64,000 nt of DNA from Cucumis sativus (GCF_000004075.3 NC_026657.2:32660732-32724731); one strand, 5' to 3'. Counted from the stretch's first letter, positions 1 to 13,835 are shown. The notes: generated by a model from the letters alone, not told the origin. Numbers and translations: made by a program.

Positions 1-1345
1 GAGAAAAAAGGAAAAGAGACTTCGATTGATACCTTGGGATTTGGGGGAAACCATGTATACTAAGCAAACTGTTATACCAAACTGCTATTTTTCTTCTCTT
101 TTTTGGTTGAGAGTGAAGGAAAATTCATTTAATTGACCATCCCCCCTCCCCAACACTTTTTTGTAGAGTTTTGTGTGTTCTCACCATTTGTTGTAAGAAA
201 GAAATTGTATTCAACTAGTTCTTTTGTTCCACAAGTATATGAACAGGAAATTATATTGGTTGCACATTGATGCAGATAGGTTTCAGTTTGCTTTGTATTG
301 CTTTCATTCCTTGTTTATTGTTTTTCATTTTTTAAGAAAAATGAATAAAATATAATTTTTTTTCTGCTCTTCCTCATTTGGAAAAGTTATTTAATGAGAT
401 CAGTACAATTCATTATGACAGGTATAACGCGAATTCATTAATTTATATGTTCTTCATAACCAACATATACAAAGTCATAGTACTCTCTTTACATTCATTG
501 ATAACCTAAATCAATTTATAAACTAACTCAAAATATACAAGATGGATTGAGTTGATTTAAGTTTTTTGAACGCATCTAATTCAGTTCACTAAGTTGAGTT
601 GGATGTGGTGGGGATTATCAACTCTTCTTTTGACTCACATTCTTCACAGCACCGTGTTATAAACAACTAAACTACAACTTCAGAAATTTACATATTTTTT
701 GACAAGGTTCATTTTTCTCTTCCCTTCCCTCCAAAGTCCAATATGTTGTCATAACTCCACACATACATATTAAAAAACAAAGATTTCTTTAAAAGAAAAA
801 ATAAAAAACAAAACATCTTTTAAAAGAAAAAATATATGTCATGGTGCAATTTGACTTGGTCAAATTTATATAAGACTAAGTCCAAATTGAAATTCGACCC
901 AAGTATAATGGAAAATTCTAGTCTATTTCAGAATGTTACTCTTATCCCCTCAATCCCTAATAATATCACCCTTAGTTGCTTTTCTTAATGATTTCAAATA
1001 GGTTAAACAATATTTTAGGCAACCATATATCATAATAGTTTTCGTAAGTCCATGTCTAAAAATACATTGTTGAGATTGAAATAATAATAATAATAATAAA
1101 TTAAGATTTAATGTTATGAAAATCCACAAGTACATGACTTAGAAAAAAGAAATGGCTTCACTGAATATAATATACCTCTAGTTTTTTCCTGTAATAAGGT
1201 TATACTTTTTCACAGCATAACTTGATCACTAGTATAGTGTATGAATACAACAATCGAGAAAATAAAATATACAATCAATTAAAATTAAGATGGAAGCCCC
1301 CCTCCCCCCACCCCCCCCCCCCCCCCAAAAAAAAAAAAATAACAT
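1..1345. other. Left edge, no gene recognised
   Basis: This AT-rich stretch contains no coding exon that I can recognise on either strand. It may hold the far 3' flank of a gene lying to the left. A short ATA/ATT microsatellite lies at about 1081-1099, and the C-run described separately closes the stretch next to the 3' end of the minus-strand EFR3-type gene. Confidence 0.5.
1297..1339. repeat. Poly-C / poly-A homopolymer tract
   Basis: About 30 nearly uninterrupted C residues (broken only by single T and A bases) are followed directly by 13 A residues. On the minus strand, which is the coding strand of the neighbouring gene, this reads as poly-T and then a long G-run just beyond the likely 3' UTR. 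The length is probably variable and prone to sequencing error. Confidence 0.9.
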
Positions 1346-1634
1346 TTAATCATCTAGAGAAGGGAGCAAAATAACAAGTCTTCCTCCAGGAGTAAATATA
1401 TATGAATAGAAAGAAAAAAAAGAAAAAGAATGAAAGAATTGAAGATTTTGGACCCGCAAACTTGACTGACAACAACAAAGATTGAAGCTCATCTTTTTTT
1501 TTTTTTTCCTTCTCTTGTTGTAGCTACTTACAAAATGTACTCCGGTTGCCGAGTCATCTCGCTTGTTGAAATCGATGGCTCGAGTTCCTAATACTTCTGT
1601 TCCATCTGAAAGAGCATGGGATACTTTACTGGAA

Positions 1635-4600
1635 TCAACAACCTGCAGCTTTGAGAAAGTTGTCATATGGACTAGAAGCTGGTAATCTGAACGAGTGTGT
1701 TTGACACTGATATTCAGTCACACACGGCGTCACAATCTGTCCGAGGGGAGGTCGATGTGAGTTAGCTGTGAAGTGTTCAATGAATGGATTGCCAACCTGC
1801 AACTTCAGGAATATATTAGAAGTTTGTAAAGTACATCCTGACAATATAAATCAAGAAACTATTCACATTTGCTGCTAAAAGGCAAATTTAATATTATATC
1901 AACTCTAACTGAAAAAAAAAAATTACTCATAGAACTTCAGGATAAGTAAATTTGACTTTCATATTTCCATTTTCTGTCGTGCATTTTGGTTTTGATATTT
2001 GCTCCCATATCCTCGTCTCTCTTATTTCATCCCTCCCATTATTGTTTCTTTTTCCCGTTTCTCAACTCTTATGATTTCTCCAATCATTGACTTGGATCAA
2101 TCGTGGTGGAATGTAATCCTAAGCTAAAATATATGAAGCAGAATTTCTACATGTGGAATAGCTATAGTTTATATCCCAGCAAACAGTTTTCACATATGAT
2201 CCAGTATTGACACATAATTAGGTTCGTGTCTTGGGTTTACCTCATTTTCTTGGTTTTGCAGAGATACGAGCATAACCGTCTCCTGCTTCTGTTGGGAACA
2301 CATCAAAGATGACATCTTCTGCTGCTTTCCCATCAGAAGTAGCTCACAATGTTGAGCCATTTCCTTGAAAGGAGGCACCACATCAGTTGTGGTAGAGATG
2401 GAGATTCTTCCAACTTGATGAGTCGTTTCAAGTACCTGATTAGATGAAACGTGACAGAGTAAGCTACCATTGAAATTTTCTAATTTTGGCATCTACATCG
2501 AATAATGAGAGCTTGAAGTTGCTGACATACTGATTCAAGAAACTGATTCACACTCAAAAGGGGAATCACAAAATGCAACTCTTGATTATCTTTAGTTTGG
2601 CTTTCTATCGAATCGGCAAAAGATTCCTCATCAATGTTAAAAAAATGAGCAGACTGCGAAGAAGAGGAAGAACACGAATTAGGGAAAAGTTAGGTTACAT
2701 TTAGTTTGGCTTTATTAGAGTTTTGAGTATAGCCTGACATACTTTATTCGAAGTTTTATCTGAAAGCTGGTTTCCGAGAGGACACATATCATCAGGTAAG
2801 AACTCGCTGAGAAGTTGCTCCTTTATGCTGGAGAATTCAGCCTGGACCATAAAGGTGAGATTTTGTTACTAATAAACAATAAAATGAACCAATCCAGATA
2901 TGGTTTTTCTAGTGCTTTACGTCTGAAAGTATATCCAAGCTCTTTAAAATCTCAGTAACAACGGATTCCCTAGTTTGATCTTCGGTTATCTCCACTTCAG
3001 AAAGAAACTTTGAGGCCAAATCGTCATCTTCCTCTGATCCATATGGACTAGTCTTTATGTCAGACTGTATGGTAACAGCTTGTAACTTGCAGTCGTCAAC
3101 CAGTCGTAGGAAGGGATCAGCCTAAACAGATTCAGAAACAATTTATAATTGAAATTACTACAGCAGCTTCAGATATAGACAGAGACTTAATTTGGAAGGT
3201 AATGGTTGCTCTAAGAGACAGAATCAGATGCATAAATGGGAAACAAACAACCATTACAGGAATTTGGAACCTCAGATTACTAAAGTTCTTTTAACAATAA
3301 GAAAATGGGGAACATACCATTCTGCTCACAAATATAGCCTTTGTTCGGTCAACAAGAGGAAGGATATTAAAAGCTTTGGATGAAAAGAGGATCATTGATG
3401 TGGCTAGAGTAAATAGGGATCTACAGCGCGATGGTGGCAGTGATCCTGGAATTAGAGTACAAGATGTAGCCTGAGTTGAAATTGGATTGAAGACCGAATT
3501 TGAGCTAATGTTTTAAAACTTCACCTTTTTTACCGAGAGAAATGTCTCGCAATGAAAATGCTAACTGAAAACTTCGTACTAGGACCTCATGACTTGAGTT
3601 CTGCACAACAGAAAGAACCATATACCTTGATATTAGAGAAAAGAAGGAATAAATAATTCGAAGGGATAGTAAATATTTCCAAGTTTCATATATAGTAAAG
3701 TCCTTCTAGGTGCTATATCTTTCTGGTGCTGGAGGACTTCAACGACATAACATTCAAAATCGTAAAAGTGTTCATCTAAACTGTTTGATGACCAATCTCA
3801 AAAAATGTTATCATTGGACTAATTGCCACAAAAGAGTAATATAAATCATTTTTATTATTTTTCCAATGATTAAGAGTCTCCTACATTGGCCACCCATTTT
3901 CTGATGGGAAAAGAATCCTGTGGATGAATCTCATTCAGGTTTTTTTTTTTTTTTTTTTTGAAAAACAAGGAAAGCAAAAACTGCCTTTTTCAAGATAAAG
4001 AAAACTCTTGGGAGCATTACTACCCAAGAAAATGAAATTTTCAACTAAAACGTAATGGTAGTTCGCACCCCAAGCAAAAGAAAAAAGCAACCCATCTGTT
4101 CTGAAAAGTATTGTATTCCACCTAGTAATACAATTACCTTAGCTCGAGAAAACAGCAGGATCAAGCTGTACGTATGGGCAATTCCTTCATAATTTTCTGG
4201 TAAATTGGCGGAAGATATGGATTGTACAAAAATTGATGAGAGCAAAAGTGTGATTTGGCGGCTACTGAGTCGAAGAGAATAAGTTTCCTGAAATTTGATA
4301 AAGCAAAGAAAAAAGAGAAGGAAAAAGTAAGTAAAATCGGTTACCAAAACCTGAAGACAAGCAAAAGAAGAGAAATTATCCAAACTTGATAACATTGACA
4401 GTCATTCTAACGCAGATTGAGGTCTCTTCTACTTGCATGACATACTTGTGCCTCACTTAAATAAAAAGGTTAAGTTGGCAATCTAGGTAAAACATATTAG
4501 CAAAAGTCAATTACATTGCATAGACATTTCCAGAAAAACTTGAATACTGCTAAAGACATTGAAATGTAGGAACTTGACTACTACTTCCTTGAGAATCTAG

Positions 4601-7600
4601 CAAGGAGTGTGTGTGTGTGGGTGTTACATCCAGAATATACTTTGGGACTTTAATACACAATTTTATTCAATAAATATTTGAACAGTCTATTTCATAGTAA
4701 ACCCTAACCAAATGCATATTACATTCTTAATCATAAAAGCAAGTACCCTTGTTACCATAAAGAAAATAAAAAAAGACTGAACTATATTTTATTTCACTAT
4801 TGTGTTTACATCTCAATCTACAAGACCCATGCGCACATATCCAATCATCTTTTCTCCTTTCTTTTCTTTTTCGTTTTTGGGAATAAGAAACATCAAGTAG
4901 TATAACAATGACAAGCAAACTTTAACGATGAGCTACTTTAACCCATATGATATCACATCTATTTGCAGGGAACAAAAGTAACAAAATGCATGCCACATAC
5001 TAATCAGTATTTCCCAATGCCTAATTTAGTGACTGTGTTTGCTTTTATACACTAAATAAAACTATCGCCAATAAAATACTTAAAATGGAATAATATTCAC
5101 AAAACTTACTGGTTCTTTGCTCAAGCCATCCGTAGTAGTTGCATCAGTTCTCAAAGGTCCAGAACTTCTTATGCTATAAGCCCGACTGTAGGACGACTTC
5201 AACCTACTTAGCATACCATTGTTTACACTTTCCTGTTCACCATCAAGAAGAGAGCTATCTTTCATATCTGGAAGACCATTCTCCAGTGAGGAGGCTTTTT
5301 CATTTCTCAGCTTCTGAAAAAGGGCAGCTGAAGAAGAAAAAACAGACACGGCTCTTGTGAGTGTCCTAGGAAGGTCAGATGGTGTGATTGACTCAAGATC
5401 TGAAGAGCATGGACGAGGACAAACAGAAGATGGCACAAGGACAACTGAAAATATACGATGAGCTGCAACTCGTGTTTCATGATCTGGGTGGACCATAGCC
5501 AGTAATAACTGATAAAACAAGGCCTCAGGGAATGCCTAAGCCATAAAACACTGAATTTATTAAAATCAAAAGGTTAAACTTTGCAGTAGAGAATCAATCA
5601 GACTCAAAAGCAGATGAACGTTGCTTGCCTTATTTTGATATGATAAATTAGGCAAGGAGGCAACAATTTGAGCAGCACGATAAACAGCAGAAATTGTAGT
5701 TCTGGAGATGACGGCAATGGTAGAAAGGCTCTCCATCATCACAGCCATAGCATCAAGAACTGGCCCAGGTTCTCCAACCTGCTATCCAGTGCTTAGTTAA
5801 CCATTTAAGTTCTATAAATAGCACAACAATAATGAAAGTAAACAATTCAAATTTCCAACGGAATTAGAAATGCATCCTGAAAGTAGAACAGCATTCTCAT
5901 CACCTTATATATTAGCTGTACCAGACACTGATCTACTGCCTGATTTAAGCTTTTATTCCAATTCTTCACATCATCCCCTAAATTTGCATCATCAAGTGCG
6001 CAGTGTATGCTCTTCCTCAAATGCCTCAAGCAGTCACTCACTGCACTAATTACTGCAATAGAAGGTTCAGCCTTTGCTTCTTGGGCAAGAGCAGTAGTCA
6101 CAGCAACAATGTCCAGCTGCATGTTAGGCAGCTTCAGAACATTTTTATGGTCAAGATGTTTAATCAATATGGATAGCAAAACATGGGTATTTTGACCTGT
6201 AAAAGAAAAAAGCACAGTCAATCAACCAAAATTCACTAGGAAACATGAGGACAGGACTGAGAACATACCAGATTTGTCCATTAAGAACTGCAAATCCTTC
6301 AGAACTGGAGCAGCAATACCATGTTTAGTAGACCATAGATTTTCATTATCAAAGTAACGAAACAAAGATTCTAAAATACGCCTCATGGTTGTAGCTTCTT
6401 TGGCAAGTTTGGCCATGTTGTGTAGGCAAACCCTAGACCAAAAGCAGGGGTTTTGGACATTCTCCCTATCAAGCAAAGATAGTTAATTCATAATGAAACA
6501 TATATCTCAAGATTACAGCATGGGAACCTAATCAGAGTCACATGATTACCCTGTCAAGTTCACTTCACCTCTTTCAGTCACGATTTCCCTCCAAGATGGT
6601 GTGTTCATCGTGACAACTGATGATGAAGAGATGTGGCCCTCCTCCCGTTGCACTTCTTGCACCCATCGGTCATTTGAGTTTGATTTATTTCCAGGAGCCC
6701 CATAGTTTTCCAGGACCACCGAAACAATCTGTAAAGAAAGATCACATGACAAAACAAGCTCAAATTGTGAGCAAGGCTAATGCTAGTCACTAGAAATAAT
6801 GTTAGTCTTTCTGTCAAAGGTAGGGTTGATGTGCAAGATATGAACGAAGAGATTGATTGCTTGAATTGATAATTAAAAATAGGAACATGGGTAATGGATT
6901 GACGAAAATATAATAATAGAATACTAAACAGTACTTGAGATAACAAAATCCAGATCAGTCCAGAATTTCTGAATCAACTTACATTATCAAATTCGGTAGA
7001 AATATGAGAGTATTCACCCATAAACCATACCTAGAAGAATGCATAAACCAAATTAGTTCTGAAAAGCAGCACATTTTACGGAAATTGGAATATACTTCAT
7101 GAATGAAAAGATTATAAACAAATCAACCTGTAATCTCTCTGCAAGTTCAAGAGTACTTTTTTATTGGTTTATTATCATCATTGTGATAAGACGCCAGAAT
7201 GAAAGAAAGAGTGTCTTTAGCATCACACAGGAAATGTGGAACACCAAGAGAGGAAAAAATGAGGGAAATAGATAATTATTACTAGTAAAAGCTCCAATTG
7301 CTACTAATCAATAAAAGGAATCTGCAACAAAAATGAGGGGAAAATCTATCGAAATACACACAGGAGCCATTGAAATGCACAACCGCTCCACACATTATCT
7401 CATTAAACAGTGTATTCTCAAAATCTTCTTAATCCTTTCAATCTAAATGCACGATACGATAGAGAAGAAACATCTTTCTTAAGGAATCTCCCCTCACTCC
7501 CAAAGGATTCAGAGCAAACAGAATCGATGGTTTATATTTTAAAAAAGAAAGAAAGAAATATAGATCCCATGAGGAGAGACTGAGAGAGCATCCAGAAACC

Positions 7601-10600
7601 ATAAAATAGGACTTCGTTTGACAACAGAAAGTAGAGTCATGGGAACCAAAACAGTGCAGTACATAAAATCCCTTCTCGAAAAAATAACCCATCTGCTGTT
7701 TTAGGATGCCAACCAAAACCAATTTGTATAATCCTGAAAATCAGTCACGTTGAAGATGGGAAAGTTTGACATCAACTCGTAACTACTCTACACCAGTCTT
7801 CGGAGGTTTCTCACAAGGAACCTCACCTTCTTATGAAATTAATTACACTATCCTTTAGGAGACCAAACTTTACAATTTCATGAATGCCCTTTCTCCACAT
7901 TGTTCAACATATTAAATTTCCAACCGGCTCCAAAAAAAAGTACTATGAAAATTTATAATACAATTTCCTTGGAAACCTTTTTGCAGTGCTACTTTCTAAA
8001 TCATAAATTTCAAACAAAAGGTAGAAAAACTTTCCAGCAAATTGAAAGAGATTTGAAGGAGGTATGAAATGTTATCAATTTTTGCAGCCTCCACTTGGTG
8101 TCCTTTATCCAAATAATTTTAAAGTTACTCTATCTCTACCATAATTACCTAGTGGAGACTATTGAGCCTCTCTCTTGTTGATTTTTTATCAATGAGCCAT
8201 GCTTCTGTTTAATATGAGGGAAAGAAAGAGAAAAACAATGCAGAAAAAAAGCACAACTGGGATATTGTCTTCTTTCTTTTCACTGAACTATTCTTTTTTT
8301 CTTTTCACTGAACTGAAGTATTAGTTCCCTTTGACAATCTTAATGTAGTTGTAAAAAGTAGAATTTGAGAGGAATACCATTGAAGAAAGTCCTTGCAAGC
8401 CAGCTGAACATAGATTTTCAGCCCCTTCATCGTCTCCACTGTCTTGAGCTATTTGACACAGTTTTGGAATAAAGGCTTCTAAGTTAAACATGTAAGTACC
8501 ATCACTCTGGACAATCAGAAATTCAATATTAATTCAGTAAACATTACAAAACCCTGCACTAGTATACGAAAATGAGGATTAAAGTTAAATTTTCACTTAC
8601 CTGGCTATTCACAAAACTAAATAGAGTCTGACATCCTATAATTTGCATTTCCTTCTGCCGTGTTTGATCCATTAGAGTTTGCATAATGCTTATTAAGCTA
8701 CTAGCAAAGAGAGGCCTACAAGTAGTTCACACATCCGTTTGAGTCAATTATTTATGTTTAGAACAGACACTAAGTTTTACATTGTTCTATGGATGGGTGG
8801 CAGAAAAGTTCTGATAAAGAAACATAGAATGCCGTCATCTTGCCACTAACTAGAGGGCAGCTGATATCCTTCAAATACAAAATCCAATAAATCCATTCCT
8901 TTTTGCCTCATTTCCTTTTTTCCTAGGTGCTCACAAACCCAAAATCTAAAAATATTGACTGGAGCAAAAACCAAGCACTAGAAAACGTGGTTAAGTCCAT
9001 TCGTGCTGTAAGAGAGAATAGAAAAATATATGTTGACGTAGAATACATTGAATATTTTTGTGTAGATCAAACTAAGCCGTTATCTCTTAGATATGAGAGA
9101 AGTAGATATTAGGTGCAGATGTACAGAAAGCAAATCAAGAAAACAAAGATGGTTTTACTCACATTTGCTCCTTACATGAAACCAGAAGTTTTCTGTAGAT
9201 GGACATGACAACTTTGACGGCTTGAAAATTTTCATTCCTCAATTCTTTATAACACCTTTGCTCTAGGGAAGTTGTGATCTGGTCATGGAATTTGAAGATT
9301 AAGAGTTAGTGCAAGAACTATAATCAAGCATTTAGCATGCGAATTAGTCATTGATAATTATTGGAATAAAACACTTCATCCAAAGGGAAAAAATATGAAA
9401 CATGATCTAAATAAAATTTCCCAAGGCAGAAACAACAACACAAATGATAAAAATACAATTTGAACACTGGATATAGCTTTACACACGCATGCACAAAGGA
9501 GACATGGTACGGTAAAGAATATAAGAACCCCAGGATGAATTATGTTTCCCTAAAGGAACTTTCCAGCTAAACTCTTAATTCAAAGCAAGAGAAATGAAGA
9601 TATAACATCAACCTGATTGTAGAGTTAAGCTGGAAAACTATGCAACCTGGGTTCCCAAAAGAGTTCCTCCAATGATCTGAATACCAATCAATCATCATTG
9701 ATGGACTGTCAACGATATTTCAATAATCATATACAGCTTCCGAATCCCATCATCAAACTTTCTAAATCAATAAGAATCATGATGGCTGAACGAGTGCCAA
9801 AATGAAATCAAACTTAAAGAAGCCTCTGGAAGATTGGTCGTGTGAGACAATTGGGCAAATGCTAACTAAAGCACTATAGGTTTTTGCTACTAATTCATCT
9901 ACAGATTCTCATTTCAAAGTAAATTTGAATATTTAGGTCCAGGAGGCAGGTAAAGAAGATAAACAAAAAGATAGAAACAAAATAATTATGCTGAAAATAG
10001 AATGATGTTGCAGACCAGTTATACAAATATACTTTGGGAACAATACTATCCAGCTCGATGTCATCTAACTTGCAGATGATGTATAATTATATGCCCCAGC
10101 CACAATATAAGTGAATGAACACTACAGAAAAATAAAATTATGATAAGGCAAACCACAATGTTAAGGCTTCATCAATTTTACCTTTGGAATTCGAAGAGGA
10201 TTTTTAGCAGCATATTCACATAATTTGCCTATCTTCCGATCATTCGGTCCTTCTTCCTAACATTATATTGGGATTATCTTCAGTCAATTAAGAAGATATA
10301 TAAAAAAAAAGTGATGAAACAATTCAATGTGAGGTTGTTGAGTAATAAGAATTAACTATGAGCACGCGTAGACCCAAACAATGAAAAGTGATTTCTTGTT
10401 AATTAAAAAAAAAAGAAGTAAATGTACTAACATCAATAATTTTTCTGTAAAAGAAAAACGGCACATAAGACCCAACCACTAAGTTGACTTAACATCATTT
10501 TAATTTTCATCATAAAAGGTGCAGAGGACAAAGCAATTGCCCCCTCCATGAGAGGACCAAGGAGAAACTAAATAGTAAAAACTTCTCTCCTATCATTATC

Positions 10601-12330
10601 AATCTTTCACTGGTGAATATCAGGAGTCCTAAGACCTTTTGAGTTCAATACGAACACAAGAGAATTCCATTCTTTTAACTCCCTGTCCAATAATAGTTAG
10701 ATTTTCAATCCCAACCCATAAAGGTGACTCTATTTTGGATAGGTCAAGAGGAAGGACTGAGTGATTCTTTGAACAACCTCTCCCACTTCAACCATCCAAC
10801 CAAAAGAGATAGCTACTCTCATCCCCCACCTTGCTGGAAGAAAGCATACAAGTATCTAATTTTAGCTTGACGATACTAAACAACTCCTAAAGCTTAAAAA
10901 TTTTGCTTTGCGAGTTAGTCAAAACATACCATAAATATTTATTATTAATCAATTCCAGATGTTTGAAGGATTTCAAAAATTAGCACCACAAACTAACAGT
11001 GCAATTCATTTGGAGTGCTAAAAGTATAGATTGGATTGCCTAGATGCTTTGGGGTCCTCTGAAGGTATTGGTATCCACAAACTTGCATCATCACAAACGA
11101 TACTGAAGGACTTGCTCCCTATCTCTTCAAATGTATTTTTTTTTCCCTTTCTTTTTCTTTTTTCTTAAAACTATCTCTTCAAATTTCTTTAGCGGATAGT
11201 TCCACTTTCACCATCTATAAAAGTCCCCACATACATTCGGAGACTAATTAATTTGTCTCTCCTTTTCAATGATAATGAGATTTTGGAAGGGATTGCAACA
11301 TTGCTTAACGGCACCTGCTTGGATGGAAGGTAGAAGAAAGCATGAGTGCTTGGCACGAGGAAGGGAGAATTCTATAATCCTCTCTCTCTCTCTCTCCCAT
11401 TTCTAGGCTTCACTATTATTCTCAATGTCTAACTCTCTTGTACTTTGAGTTTATTAATAATAAAAAAGTTTGTCTCCTTTTAAAAAAAGGGAGAATTCTA
11501 TAAACCCACATGTCCTTTGAGAGAGTGAGTGGTATGAAACAACAATGATCGAGTGATGTGAGTAAGTTAGTCTGATGACTTTGTTTGTAAGGGGGAGAGG
11601 GACTGAGGTAAATAGAGAAACGTATGTATGGAAAGAACAGTATTAAAGTTTGGTTAAGGAGATTAGGAGCAGGAAGTCACTCAATTTCCTTCTGTTGTCA
11701 CAGTTCTTCATGTTAATGAAATCCAAAAGGGTCATTGTGTTAAATTATTTCCCAGTATGGTCCACACTGTAGGATCAAACAACACCACCAGGTTGCAAAG
11801 ACAACGATCAAAGCTATAGCTTTATAGTGTCAAACATAATAGACAGTTCAGTAGACAGTAAGCTAAAATCAAAAGAGATATATGAGAAGTACGAGTAGCA
11901 CATTAGAAGGGACAGAACAGAAACACGAGCATGTCACTTAGTAAGAAGATGAATGTTGCACCAATGTCAATTACAAATCTTACTTCAACCAATTTGTACT
12001 TCAAACTTTAAATATAAAACTCGCCATGATTTGTCATCACTAAAAACCCCCCAAACCCCATTAATGGAACATGAAAAAAAAAAAATCAGTCATAACAGAG
12101 CAAAAGCCAACTTTCAAACTCCTACACATGCCAAAATAATGCTGGCTCAATACTAAAATGCGATGAACATAAAAAATACTAACCGGATTACGAGGAAATA
12201 TATCTGCAATAAGCTTCTTGTACCTCTTCACAGGCTGCCTAGACCTTGCCCTCAATGCCGGACAGAAGAAACAAAGACTCCCACATACAGGCAATACTTG
12301 CCGAGAAATCACACCCGAAATGACACTCAT
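1635..12330 (-). CDS. EFOP: EFR3-type ARM-repeat protein (EFR3-OF-PLANTS / SEMI-ROLLED LEAF2 family)
   Basis: This family anchors the PI4-kinase alpha complex at the plasma membrane; the rice relative SRL2 affects leaf rolling. I read 19 coding exons: 12184-12330, 10182-10256, 9163-9278, 8601-8715, 8378-8506, 6983-7030, 6550-6728, 6269-6465, 5904-6196, 5629-5778, 5110-5535, 4138-4287, 3534-3600, 3318-3445, 2921-3121, 2743-2841, 2531-2653, 2241-2435, 1635-1796. They join in frame to 1000 codons (999 aa). The N-terminus carries a cysteine cluster, CGSLCFFC, near residues 16-23, followed by RSRQPVKRYKKL; in plant EFR3 proteins such cysteines are S-acylated. The body is helical ARM/HEAT-like. The C-terminus ends SSPYDNFLKAAGC, as in homologues. 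All introns are GT-AG except 5536-5628, which is GC-AG. The start at 12330 matches the conserved MSVISGVISRQ N-terminus; an in-frame ATG three codons upstream is not conserved. The exact plant subfamily (EFOP1-4) is not determined. Confidence 0.93.
5536..5628 (-). other. GC-AG intron in the EFR3-type gene
   Basis: The reading frame stops matching the family exactly at AATAAG, followed by GCAAGC, and resumes at GCATTCCCTGAGG after an AG. No GT fits: the nearest one, at AAC|GTTC, would insert extra residues and has a poor context. GCAAG is the usual consensus of the minor GC donor class. The intron is 93 nt long and in phase 0. Confidence 0.8.
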
Positions 12331-12970
12331 TTTAAACATACAAATATATGTACAATCACACGGATGGCAAAAAAACCCGGCAAACCCTCACAAGATAGCC
12401 CTTTCTTTCCCTTCTGAACAAACTAAAATTCCAGGGCTAAGAAGGGAAACAGAAGGTAGAACTCTCAAATATGCACCACTTCAAAGCCAAATTTCCCAGC
12501 CTACAAATTGAAAATTTCCGGTCACTACATCAAAAGTCAAACAAGGCAACGAAACGCCAAAACCCCTTCAGTCTAGATCGATAAAATCACATCCCCAAAT
12601 AAAAAACTAACAAGATTATGATCAAATTTTCGATTAAGAAAAAGTACCCACGATTATTTGTCCTAAAGAAGAACAGAGCAGAACCCGAAATCCCTTTAAA
12701 GATGTGAAGAAATTAAAACGTACCCGGAATTCCAGCGTTTAATTTCACCACGAAAATCTCAGTGTCTCTCTCCAATCGATTTTCGTATCGAAAAAATGAT
12801 GAAACTATCCGTTTCCTTCCGGGCTGCCAATTATGACTGAAAACCCAAGAAAAAAAATCCGAAACTTTTTCAACGGCAAGGTTGTCTGTGGGTCCACAAT
12901 ACATGGATGGCTGATCCTGAAGGCATCGCCATCGTTGGATCAGGTGAGAGCTGTGATGGCGGTTTAAAGG
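12331..12970 (-). other. Probable 5' leader of the EFR3-type gene with one UTR intron
   Basis: Upstream of the start codon on the minus strand, a pyrimidine-rich tract ending TTCTTAG (acceptor at 12437-12438) and a donor CCGG|GTACGT (exon end 12724) suggest a 5' UTR intron at 12437-12723 and a first non-coding exon of about 12724-12970. The transcription start is not visible. This is an inference from splice signals only. Confidence 0.45.
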
Positions 12971-13200
12971 CGAAAGAGGGAAATCCATTTTAAAGTATTT
13001 GTTTTTGGTTGAATGACATATGGACGTGCCGGCTTCTAAAGGAAGCCATGCGAGACCAATGCACATGATGATCTGTAAAAGAAGAATTTTTAGGTCAAAC
13101 TCAAACCATACCCTTGTGAGAAAAGTCATCTTCTCTATCATCATTTATGTGCATTATGATCTTATGGGATTCTTTCAATTTGTTGAGTTATGTTCTTTAT

Positions 13201-13310
13201 AATTAAAGTATCATACAAGTACTATTTCAATGTGGGTAGTGGCTGTACTAATATAATTAAAGTCTCATCCAAGTGCTGTTTCAATATGAGTAGTGGTTGT
13301 ACCAAAATAT
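13201..13310. repeat. Two-copy tandem duplication, 54-bp unit
   Basis: Units 13201-13254 and 13255-13308 both run from AATTAAAGT through CAAGT, TTTCAAT and AGTGG to GTAC, with scattered substitutions. The divergence shows the duplication is not recent. Confidence 0.85.
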
Positions 13311-13734
13311 ATATATATATATAAATGTATGTAGCGGTTAAGCATCTTATTCTAATATATATATACATAGATACCCATGCATATTCATCAGATTTTCTTG
13401 CTAAAACAATATTCATATCAAAACATCTCTACACGATAACACACTGTTAATCTAAACGCGATTTTAGAACGTTAATATGAGCATTAGCTCGACAACTAAT
13501 AAATACTTGTTGTATTATAAACTTCAAGATACGATGTTCAACCTCAATCCCACATATATATGGTATTGTACAAAAATGATGTGTCACGTGCTATAGATGG
13601 TTATGTATATGAGTAAGTACTAAAGGTAACTTTACTTATTTCTTTTGCTTTTTGCGAAGGCATTGAATTAATGTGTGGGGTGAGAGAATCAACCTCTAAC
13701 TTCAAGTTTGATAATACAAAGCATTATCTCAATT

Positions 13735-13835
13735 TTTTAATACAACAATAGCGATAATTGAGAATCGAACCTTTTTCCTCTAAGATAAAAGAGCATACTA
13801 ATTAATTATCATTGAGTTATGCTTACTGTTACTTA
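13735..13835 (-). mobile_element. tRNA-derived SINE-like remnant
   Basis: On the minus strand a tRNA-like head is seen: an A-box-like CATAACTCAATGATAATTAA followed after about 40 nt by a B-box GGTTCGATTCTC (consensus GGTTCRANYCC). There is no cloverleaf or intact acceptor stem, so this is not a functional tRNA. The ends are not defined. Confidence 0.5.

Noticed and set aside
1346-1666. 106-codon minus-strand frame overlapping the last EFR3 exon
   Set aside because: It is the shifted frame of the final exon running into the 3' UTR (poly-K from an A-rich tract). The true frame ends at 1635.
12713-13144. 143-codon minus-strand frame upstream of the EFR3-type gene
   Set aside because: The inferred translation resembles nothing, and the region behaves like a 5' UTR exon with a donor at 12723-12722.
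13735-13835. Possible tRNA gene on the minus strand
   Set aside because: A- and B-box-like words occur, but no acceptor, anticodon or T-stem pairing could be drawn. A SINE remnant fits better.
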